Positions 13,383-20,304 of a stretch of 20,304 bases of DNA are shown piece after piece. The position numbers and the translations under genes are program-made. The notes under the pieces were generated by a model. That model made no database searches and had not been told where the DNA came from. It was given only the letters and a program-made list of their open reading frames with translations. Location: the NCBI GenBank assembly GCA_049999805.1, contig JBNGIO010006342.1, positions 36,255-56,558 of the forward strand, written 5' to 3'. The DNA is from Folioceros fuciformis. Taxonomy: Eukaryota; Anthocerotophyta; Anthocerotopsida; Anthocerotales. Within the stretch, counting starts at the first letter, position 1. The number at the start of each line of letters is the position of its first letter.

Positions 13383-13832
13383 AGTCGTACCTTCATCGAT
13401 TGCCTTGTCCACCTATCTATTGATGTCTATCTTCTATTGAAGAAGTTTTGCCGTTACATTTTTCTTTGTACAGTAGGTTGCCTGTGACCCTAATGGGTGG
13501 TGGGCGTACGTGATTGAAAGTCACAGGTCTGATTCGTAACGAATTCTCAACTTGGAGCTGGCTTAAGAGATAGTCACTCATTTGAGCTAGGATAAGTTCT
13601 TGTTTTCTGACAAGTTGATCCGGTGCATCCCATTGCGAAGTGCACAACACGATGTCCTTTGCAATAGAATACAAAGCACCTTCCCTGGGTGAGGTCCTTA
13701 ACAATGTAACACCACTCAAACGAATCATTTCTGGAAATCGTAATAATTCCTGAAACTCCTACCCTTCACCAAAGATGGAATACTGATTGTGAACGACAAC
13801 GCAATGCGACTTAAATAGTCCGCCAGAACACT
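13383..13832. other. Convergent intergenic region (PGM and P2A10-like 3' ends)
   Basis: The two genes meet tail to tail, so 450 bp must hold both 3' untranslated regions and polyadenylation sites. A minus-strand frame (13728-13417, 103 codons) has no family features and is best read as 3' untranslated sequence. No canonical AATAAA was seen on the plus strand. Confidence 0.6.
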
Positions 13833-15698
13833 TCACACAGCTTGGCTGGAAGGCTCAGCTGAACTAAGTAACAACAGATTCAGGCAAAGCGCTAGACAAA
13901 TCGTCATCACAACCAAAGCCCTTGCTGCAGCAATCTTGGCTACCCGTCCAACTTGCTTCTCAAGTTGTACTAGATTTCCGCTGACTAAAGAGAAGATCCT
14001 CTGCCCAGAGACATTGAATCCTGTTGAGCTTTGGCCCCTACGGCTGGAATTGAAGGCCGAGAACCAGGTCGCAATGGCAGCCTCACAAAACGACTTGACA
14101 GCTTCTGCGCTCACAGTCCTCGCGACCTCGACCACTAGCTTGCGATTGCTCGGGATGGCTAGTGTCCTTGAGAGCCCATCTACCCAACCACGTGTGTGCC
14201 TTTGTGATCGACTACCACTCTCTGAACCACCGTGTTGCTGAGAAGTAGACCTCTCCCCAAGTTCTCGTTTGCCATTTGACTTAAAACCTGTCCTAGACCT
14301 GCTTCCATCCAAAATTTCTGGCGTCCTTCCATTTGAAACATCTTCAACAAACCTCGCTTCGTCCCTGCCCAGGTTGCTATTCATGCTGCTATTATCCAGC
14401 AGAAAATTCTCATCCAACATTTCTCGGTCTGAATCAAGGCTCTGGTCACTTTCCTCGGGACCTGATGAGCCAATGGACAAAACTTCATGGGAAGTTCTCA
14501 CCAAAGTCTGAACAGCATTGGAGCATACTGATGTAAGTATTTCTTTCACAGGCTCTCTATGTCGAGGTTTTGTCATTCCTGCAACTAACTCCTCGTATAC
14601 ATTCACATCTTTCGTCTTTTCCAAGTAGGCAGTAACAGCGGTCGACACAAACGTCTCGATGCACTCTGAAATGAGGGGTCTTCCCTTGGTGCTGCAGGCA
14701 AAATCCAGAATACTCTCAACAACTGGTGCCCATGAATTATCCAACTCACCATCTGACACATCCGATGCAGAGTCTGGGGATGCATCATATTTGCAACTGG
14801 TTACAACACGAGCTCCATATCGTTTTGATCCTGTACTGGTGCCCTTATAGCACTCAATAACACACATGATGAAGTTTCTCGTTGCACTCCCAACAACGGC
14901 TGAGGCAAACCCTGTACCTGCCGGGCTGAAAAGCTTCCCAAGCATCCGTTCAGGAAGCCGGTCATCCAAGTTTACTCCCACATCTTTTGCATTTTTATGA
15001 TGACTTGAACCCCATGTTCCATCCATCCATTCAGACTCACTACTGAACTCCCTAAACAGATCCACACCGTTCATATGTTCGCATTCAGCGGCATCAATCT
15101 GCTTCGACTTGTTACAGAACAAAGAAGACCATTGAGAAGAAGATGGCTTCGAGGTTTCCACCACGTCCATATCTTTGATCCTGCCCAAGCGACTAACAGT
15201 GTCTCCCACACCTCCCACATACAGTCTAAAAATTTCATCATCATCAGCTGCTTGCGAGCCAGTTGTGGCTTTGGTTACCCCGTTCATAAACTTCCCAGAA
15301 CTCATTCCAGCTTTCAGAATGCCTTGGGAAATGGCAGCGGTCAAGGTCATCAACGTAGTCTTCACATCTTCTGACCTCCCCAACTTCAACAGCTGTCTCA
15401 TACTTTGAGGAACTTCATCGCCGTCAGAGACAAGAAACCTATGCAGATCAGCACAAACCAATTTGGTGCAGCTACTCCCTTTCTCTGCAGCTTCAGAAAC
15501 GTTTGAAAGGGTGTTCAGAAGACTCTGAATTTGACTCCTTTTTTGTGAAACATACGAGGACGTGCATAACCGGTAGGTCCCATATCCACCTAACGCCAGA
15601 GCAGTGCACCCGATAAGCAAATTCCTCCTCCACCGGGGCTCCCAGAAGGCTGCAAGCTCACGTTTGCATTTGGACAGCGATCCCATGACCTCCGCCAT
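13833..15698 (-). CDS. P2A10: PHLOEM PROTEIN 2-LIKE A10-type membrane protein, single exon
   Basis: This is a 621-residue intronless gene. It resembles plant proteins annotated PHLOEM PROTEIN 2-LIKE A10 (Arabidopsis At1g10150 type), whose molecular role is not established; the lectin-style name is by annotation only. An N-terminal hydrophobic segment (about 27-44, NLLIGCTALALGGYGTYR) is followed by a basic SQKRSQ stretch and a helical region with LHRFLVSDGDEVPQSMRQLL (86-105). Next come FSPAGTGFASAVVGS (257-271) and a Ser/Asp/Glu-rich, probably disordered stretch (about 410-505). A C-terminal hydrophobic segment lies at about 594-612. Two terminal membrane anchors suggest a membrane-associated protein with a soluble middle. 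The start could also be Met5, since MGSLSK follows closely. It converges on PGM. Confidence 0.8.
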   Translation of the reverse strand: MAEVMGSLSKCKRELAAFWEPRWRRNLLIGCTALALGGYGTYRLCTSSYVSQKRSQIQSLLNTLSNVSEAAEKGSSCTKLVCADLHRFLVSDGDEVPQSMRQLLKLGRSEDVKTTLMTLTAAISQGILKAGMSSGKFMNGVTKATTGSQAADDDEIFRLYVGGVGDTVSRLGRIKDMDVVETSKPSSSQWSSLFCNKSKQIDAAECEHMNGVDLFREFSSESEWMDGTWGSSHHKNAKDVGVNLDDRLPERMLGKLFSPAGTGFASAVVGSATRNFIMCVIECYKGTSTGSKRYGARVVTSCKYDASPDSASDVSDGELDNSWAPVVESILDFACSTKGRPLISECIETFVSTAVTAYLEKTKDVNVYEELVAGMTKPRHREPVKEILTSVCSNAVQTLVRTSHEVLSIGSSGPEESDQSLDSDREMLDENFLLDNSSMNSNLGRDEARFVEDVSNGRTPEILDGSRSRTGFKSNGKRELGERSTSQQHGGSESGSRSQRHTRGWVDGLSRTLAIPSNRKLVVEVARTVSAEAVKSFCEAAIATWFSAFNSSRRGQSSTGFNVSGQRIFSLVSGNLVQLEKQVGRVAKIAAARALVVMTICLALCLNLLLLSSAEPSSQAV

Positions 15699-16290
15699 TC
15701 CACAAAAATAACACTCTCAGAATGGCCTGCTTTGACCATCGAGAAACCCGCCCTCATGCTTCTTCGGACGTCCGTCCTTCATTCCTCTTGCCTGCAAAGC
15801 AAGAACGAACAGCCTGCGCCTCGAACAAGCGAGGCAATCACAGAATTTCACGGCAGCAAACGCAAAGGCCAACCAACCGCCTTGACCCCCAACGCTCCCC
15901 CCCCCCCCACCCCCCGTAAGAGAGAGTCACGCAGTACCCTGCAACAGAGATTGCCACATCTGGTTCAGTATGATCAAGCTATACAAAATTCCGAGTTCCT
16001 CACCACCGAAGCTGCAGGCCTGCGACAAGCAAAGTAAGAAGCAAAAGACAAATGGGAAAGGCAGAGCAGCCTGTGATTTTGCAGCGACCGCCGGATCCCC
16101 ACCTTCTGACGTCTACACGCACAGATTCCACGAGTTGTTCGAAGCCAAGGCCTGAGGTGCCTTTAGTCTGCCATAGGCACCATCGCCCTATTGACGCTTT
16201 ACTTAGACTTTCCAAACGAAATTTGAAGTCTTCTTTTATCCCATCTCCAATTCTAAACTAAAATAGATGCTCTCATGCCCAGAGGCTTTC
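15699..16290. other. Upstream region of the P2A10-like gene
   Basis: It should contain the promoter and 5' leader of the minus-strand gene. Plus-strand frames such as 15732-16037 have proline/basic low-complexity content and no family match. The poly-C tract at 15897-15915 is the main structured feature. After about 16200 the sequence turns into the repeat-rich right flank. Confidence 0.5.
15897..15915 (-). promoter_or_regulatory. G-tract upstream of the P2A10-like start (C12-A-C6 on plus)
   Basis: The plus strand reads twelve C, one A, then six C. The minus strand, the coding strand of the nearby gene, is thus G6-T-G12, about 200 bp before its ATG. Such a run can fold into a G-quadruplex in DNA or leader RNA and is prone to length change. 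A regulatory role is a guess. Confidence 0.35.
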
Positions 16291-16650
16291 CCATCGATAC
16301 CCGATGGTCATTAAGACAAATACGGGTCTGACTCGATGGCCATTAACGCAAATATGGTCAGACCCGTCCGGACGCGCAACCCGATGTACCCTGGTTTCCT
16401 ATCGACATACGAGACATAGCATCAACCGATGTACCCGGGCTTGATGTTGACATACACGACATAGCAACATCAGAATGTGGTTCCCGTCGGATACCCGGGT
16501 TTTAGCAACATCAGTTTGTGGTTCCCGTCGCATACCCGGGTTTTAGCAACATCAGTTTGTGGTTCCCGTCACATATCCGGGTTTTGTACCCGTTGTCTAT
16601 AGCATTTTCATACCGGCTTTCCATACCCGGGATGAAAGGTTTCTAAACCC
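16291..16650. repeat. ACCCG/CGGGT-rich degenerate tandem repeats (45- and 41-bp units)
   Basis: A 45-bp unit starting CCGATGTACCC occurs at 16381 and 16426. A 41-bp unit starting AGCAACATCAG occurs at 16463 and 16504, with a third, incomplete copy at 16545, each holding TGTGGTTCCCGTC and a CGGGTTTT run. Between 16291 and 16380 there are looser copies of GATGGYCATTAASRCAAATA. The motif ACCCG or its complement recurs at least ten times. The different units seem to derive from a shared core. Confidence 0.8.
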
Positions 16651-16737
16651 GTGGGTTTTTCAAAGTCCAGGTTTCAAATAAGCTTTTCAAATTTATGCGC
16701 TTCTATGCGATCATGAAAGAAAGCGGTGGATGCAAAG

Positions 16738-16975
16738 ATAGGACGCCTAACCAGTTGCACCTCATGGTAGGAGTGTGGGGATAGGACGTCTAATATGCTG
16801 CACCTCATGGCAGGAGTGTGGAGAACCTCATGGCAGGAGCATGGAGACAGGACGCTTAATATGCTGCACCTCATGGCAGGAGTGTGGAGATAGGACGCCT
16901 CATTTGCTGCACCTCATGGTAGGAGTGTGGAGATAGGACACCTAATCTACTGCACCTCATGGTAGGAGAGTGGAT
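16738..16975. repeat. 43-bp tandem repeat, five copies plus a partial one
   Basis: Copies start at 16738, 16781, 16847, 16890 and 16933. Each begins AYAGGAC and holds GCACCTCATGG and AGGAGTGTGG. A 23-bp partial unit (16824-16846) is inserted between the second and third copies. The unit length is not a multiple of three, so the minus-strand ORF crossing it (16874-16674) is unlikely to be a protein gene. Confidence 0.9.
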
Positions 16976-17085
16976 TGAATTTCAAGGGCAAGGATCTTAC
17001 ATGAAGTTCTTTCTCATCGCACCTCATGGTAGGAGAGCGGATTGAATTTCAAGGGCAAGGATCTTACATGAAGTTCTTTCTCATC
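16952..17085. repeat. 67-bp tandem duplication
   Basis: Copies at 16952-17018 and 17019-17085 differ at a single noticed base (GAGTGG versus GAGCGG). The unit starts GCACCTCATGGTAGGAGAG, so it grew out of the end of the 43-bp array, and then runs ATTGAATTTCAAGGGCAAGG. The near identity suggests a recent duplication. Confidence 0.9.
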
Positions 17086-17433
17086 ACTAATCAACGGAAG
17101 AGTACAAAGAGTTTCCCTAACTCCTCTTTCGTATGAAAGGCCAAATGAGTTGTTGTCCTCGTGAAGGAATCAAGGAGTCACCACATGAGGGCATAAGCCA
17201 AATGGGTCTTTGTATAAAGAAACATCCACAATATGCCACTTCACAAGTTGAACACATGCAAAAAGCGAGTTGAATTCTTGGGAATGTTTGAAGGTACAAA
17301 GTTGTCTTGAGTTCTTCACAGATGAGACAACTATGTGTCTTAACTAAAATTGTCTCAATTGGTTAGCAGGATGCATATGTTGGATGTTGGTTTTCGTGTC
17401 TAAATGTAGCAATGGTAAGTAGTGAACTGCACT
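17086..17433. other. Intergenic stretch, no gene seen
   Basis: There are no recognisable coding or RNA features. A 60-codon minus-strand frame (17299-17117) has nothing to support it. Confidence 0.5.
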
Positions 17434-17475
17434 ACATCAACAACATAGTAAAACATCAACAACATAGTAAAACCT
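17434..17475. repeat. 19-bp direct repeat
   Basis: ACATCAACAACATAGTAAA occurs at 17434 and again at 17453, followed by AACCTC. Confidence 0.85.
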
Positions 17476-17651
17476 CATAGAGTGGCACTTGAGGAATATG
17501 GTGCACTACACCATGTGGTCAATCCACTATGCTTAGCTATGGCAAGGTGTTCACTTGGTCAAGTACAAGTTGCCATTTTCTCAAGTACTATGATACCAGG
17601 TACCTTAGGAATGTTTGTGAGATGCATATGTTCGAGTGCTAGTTTCTATCA

Positions 17652-17777
17652 ATTGCTTGCCACTAGTTTGGAAGGCCTCCAACCCTACACTTAGTTTCTC
17701 TGCCATTGCTACCGATTGCTTGCCACATGTTTAGAAGGCGCTCAACCCTACACTTAGTTTCTCTACCACCTATACTT
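17652..17777. repeat. 63-bp tandem duplication
   Basis: Units start at 17652 and 17715 with ATTGCTTGCCAC and share CAACCCTACACTTAGTTTCT. Substitutions are scattered, so this is older than the 67-bp duplication. The shared part includes the sequence CAACCCTAC, similar to a telo-box core but not matching it. Confidence 0.85.
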
Positions 17778-17810
17778 TCACCCTTGTGTTGCCACCTGGA
17801 ATTGGACCTC

Positions 17811-17910
17811 ATGTTGACAAACTTCTGGGTACAATGGTCACATTGGTGGCCACCATGTGATCTTATGTTGACAAACTGCTAGTCACAATGGTCACATTGG
17901 TGGCCACCAT
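17811..17910. repeat. 54-bp tandem duplication with internal palindrome
   Basis: Units start at 17811 and 17865 with ATGTTGACAAACT and both contain ACAATGGTCACATTGG. Each copy includes the perfect 12-bp palindrome TGGTGGCCACCA. The second copy is incomplete at its right end. Confidence 0.85.
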
Positions 17911-18145
17911 ATTCCCTTGATGCCACGTTCGTAACCTTGCTCTTAGCACAACACCCAGTCACATGTCTCTCGTTCGCACTTAGCAATTGACCTTGTTGCT
18001 TGGCATAGAGGGCACATGAGTGATTGGACAGCATGAGCATAAGGTGCATATAGTGTCATGTGGTCAATCCAATGTGCTACTACTTGGTCACTGCAATCTG
18101 TCCGCTTGGTCAGGTACATGTTGTCATTTTCCCAAGTACTATGAC

Positions 18146-18559
18146 AAATATTTCACTGGTCAAGTCCCTTTAGGGTTCCATGCTAGCTCATATGCATAGT
18201 CTGGTATTCACATGGTCTCCTTATGGATGCACTACATTGTGGGTTGTGTGGACGGAATTTTATTTGCAGTTTTACTAGGAGCACCCTAATATTCAAGTAG
18301 GCCAACGGACATTCAGGAAATTGAAGAATTGAAGCCCTTCTGTGTGAAGAGTTTGCGAGGAAGGAAACTTTGTTGTAGGTATAATGTAGAGATGGCATCT
18401 CTGAAGGATGCCTTCAATGAATTGTAAGGAACCAGTTCAAGAGTTTATCCTCGTGGCACCTACCACTAATCCTATGATGTTTGTGCATGTACCACTTTTG
18501 GGTCAGTCTTTCCTACCTGCAATGCTGCATCCTCCTCTTTGCTATTGGTGAGATTCTTG
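18146..18559. other. Stretch before the transposase relic, no gene seen
   Basis: A 71-codon minus-strand frame (18398-18183) has no family features. The region may belong to the 5' part of the transposon whose coding relic starts near 18560, but no terminal inverted repeat was identified. Confidence 0.45.
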
Positions 18560-20080
18560 TGTGAACGTATTATGTGTGGAAGGAAACCAAATGCTTATTG
18601 GCATGCTCTTCCATCCTTGTAAGGAAAGTTTGCCAAATGTGATGTCAGCACACTACGATTTTGATTGGTGGAAGTGGATACATATATTCAACCACACTTT
18701 GTGCTTAAGTGGCACTATTTCCAATACTAAGTCATGGGCAAAGATGCAGATCAAATTAGTGTTCACGGAAACCCACCCAACCATGTTTGTGGATTTCCAA
18801 AAGGGTACATTGCAAGAGTTTGTGCTCCATGATTTCACTCAACGATGGCAAGGTATAGAGTTTAAACAATCTATAGAATGGTTTCCACCAGAAGTCGTTG
18901 TGTTGTGATATATTTCTCTCGCATCTACACTTTCTTTGTATAGACCAAAATTCAGTCGATGCATGAGTGAAACGACCAAGTATCCATTATGGTTTTGGTA
19001 TTTTACATGTGCAATGGGCCCCTCCATGCTGAAGATCCAACATCCACCATAGAGAAGTATTACCATTTTTATATTAGCGATGACATTGTCCATGACACCC
19101 TTTTTGTGCAAAACTATTTGTTACATCAATGATAGTGGATGCAGAATTCTGGGATTCTGACTTCGTGGGAGCACTAGTGCTAGTTAGATGGAGCAACTAG
19201 TTAATTTAAGGCTTGTCGACCATCCTACTTCATTGCTCGTTACCCCGGCCTAACACAAGGGTGCAACATGTTGTGGTCATATTTTGGAAGTGAGCAAGGG
19301 AAAGAGGAGCATAATAGTGTTGGTGCAATACTAAAGAGAGCGCTCAAAGCAGCCAACTCCACCCCTACAACTGGTCACTTGCAGAGTGCAGTGGGTGTGA
19401 TGATGTACCTCTGGAACAACATCTCTAATGCTGCTGCAACTTCATATATGTTTAGCAAGCATAAGGTGAATTAGAGTTTTTGGCTAATCGATAAAAATTA
19501 GGTGAACCTCAACAACAAATATGGATGTGACCCCATTCGAGGCTCAAGGATGATGCACAACTTGTATGGTTGCAATGTGAGTGGCCCTACGCAACTAATG
19601 ATGCAAAGCTTGGCTTGCTTTTGTGTGGAGTGTATTCAAAGAAACCGTACTGATTGTGAGACTATCCCTCACTCTGGATTTTGGAAACCGGTGACAATTA
19701 GGCCTCATGGGGATGCAACCGCTCCTCGAATTACTAGGCAAGTTGTTGCAAAGTCAATGACAAAGCTCCCTAGTGCTAGTACTGATTTTATCACCTATGT
19801 GGACGAAACTGATGTGAATGTCTCGCAATTGGTGACAACTTCCTTGTTTTAGCAAACTCGAAAGATGAGAGACAAGACTTTTACCTCATACGCTGCATTG
19901 AAGCAAACCACGAGTTTCGAGTGTCTCGCCATGGTTCTTGGAGCATTACCACCTACCAATCATAGGAGGAGGTGGTTGTTGGTCAGTACTAGGTACCATT
20001 TACAAGAAGAAGAGCTAGGCCATGTGTATAATTTGCCCCTTCATCTGCACGAGTGCATCTTGCCCGCAGTGCTTGTTTAA
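18560..20080 (+). mobile_element. Degraded DDE-type transposase of a DNA transposon
   Basis: Pieces of one long protein lie in order but in changing frames. From 18560: WHALPSL and KFAKCDV. From about 18655: QEFVLHDFTQRWQ and IEWFPPEVVV. From 18953: QSMH, then HFYISDDIVHDTLFVQN (19064-19114), LDGATS (19184), FKACRPSYFIARYPGLT, YFGSEQGKEEHNSVGA, LACFCVECI. From 19831: GDNFLVLANSKDERQDFYLI. I recall intact relatives in plant genomes with a DFxENY segment, a SDGCxxQFK segment and HGKGxxDGxGAxxKR. Here the first segment is lost to a frameshift, Q of QFK is TAA (19202-19204), and D of the third motif is Asn. Further stops are at 18968, 19130, 19175, 19181, 19472 and 19499. It cannot encode a working enzyme. 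I cannot name the superfamily. Confidence 0.7.
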
Positions 20081-20304
20081 GCATGCAAATTTGAGATGGC
20101 CCCCCTACACCAAGAGAGTGAACTGTGGCTTTGCCCCCTTCCCTGTTGAAGCACATGTTGTGGTGACCAAAGTGGTGGAGGAATGCTTTTGTGACTCTGT
20201 GGAGACCACATGGTAGATAGGCCTCTTAGAAAATGGGTGGTATTTGTTTTTTTTGGGGTTTTGATAGAATTCCTTGAAGACATAATTAGGAAACTATGTT
20301 AGAT
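20081..20304. other. Right edge of window, nothing recognised
   Basis: The short frames here have no family features. The sequence may be the 3' tail of the transposon. A T8 run lies at about 20247-20254. Confidence 0.4.

Larger units (their letters stand above)
17512..18145. repeat. Dispersed duplicated segment of ~85 bp, copies at 17512-17593 and 18057-18145
   Basis: Both copies begin CATGTGGTCAATCCA and contain CTTGGTCA, GTACA, and TTTYCYCAAGTACTATGA in the same order, with many differences between them. They bracket the 63-bp and 54-bp arrays. They may be ends of a larger old duplication or an unrecognised element. Confidence 0.65.

Noticed and set aside
13417-13728. 103-codon minus-strand ORF downstream of the P2A10-like stop
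   Set aside because: Lies in the shared 3' region of two convergent genes; no family features.
13936-14536. Plus-strand ORFs inside the P2A10-like gene
   Set aside because: They are antisense shadows of a long, well-supported coding frame.
15732-16037. 101-codon plus-strand ORF divergent from the P2A10-like gene
   Set aside because: Crosses the poly-C tract, low complexity, no family match; more likely promoter or leader sequence of the minus-strand gene.
16674-16874. Minus-strand repeat protein of the form MRCSILxVLSPxSxHEV
   Set aside because: It comes from the 43-bp tandem array, whose unit is not a multiple of three, so the pattern cannot continue in frame.
16291-17085. CRISPR-like regular repeats
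   Set aside because: Units are contiguous tandem copies without unique spacers, in a plant nuclear context.

Overview
The window is nuclear DNA of a green plant. It holds spliced genes with GT-AG introns and a plastid-targeted starch-pathway enzyme, plus plant family proteins (NPF transporter, PHLOEM PROTEIN 2-LIKE A10-type protein) and relics of plant transposable elements. Introns are short (75 to 342 bp in the main gene, mostly around 90 bp). Together with the somewhat divergent protein sequences, this points to a non-seed plant such as a bryophyte or lycophyte rather than a flowering plant. That placement is an inference; the sequence alone does not fix the species.

Layout. Positions 1-260 carry a broken Ty1/copia fragment (minus strand). 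Positions 378-788 are nested tandem repeats. Positions 857-3060 are AT-rich and gene-poor, with a probable Ty3/gypsy integrase remnant (1650-1865, minus). Positions 3962-6110 (+) are a four-exon NRT1/PTR-family transporter whose splice sites survive but whose frame is broken by three frameshifts and a stop. Positions 7063-7572 (+) are an intact three-exon ribosomal protein uS14/RPS29 gene. Positions 8301-8590 are a degenerate 33-34 bp repeat array just upstream of a TATA/telo-box pair. Positions 8985-13382 (+) are a complete 22-exon plastid phosphoglucomutase gene (629 aa). Converging on it from the other strand is a single-exon P2A10-like membrane protein (13833-15698, 621 aa). From 16291 to 18145 there is a dense cluster of unrelated short tandem repeats with periods of 45, 41, 43, 67, 19, 63 and 54 bp. 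Positions 18560-20080 (+) hold a heavily mutated DDE-type transposase relic.

The three intact genes (RPS29, PGM, P2A10-like) form a gene-dense core of about 8.6 kb. They have no evident common pathway: translation, starch metabolism, and a membrane protein of unknown function. Both flanks are transposon and repeat territory, and the decayed transporter sits at the left edge of the core. I found no operon-like system, CRISPR array, rRNA or convincing tRNA. I see no clear evidence for a new biological system. The best leads are the transporter pseudogene, the regulatory motifs around RPS29 and PGM, and the transposase relic.
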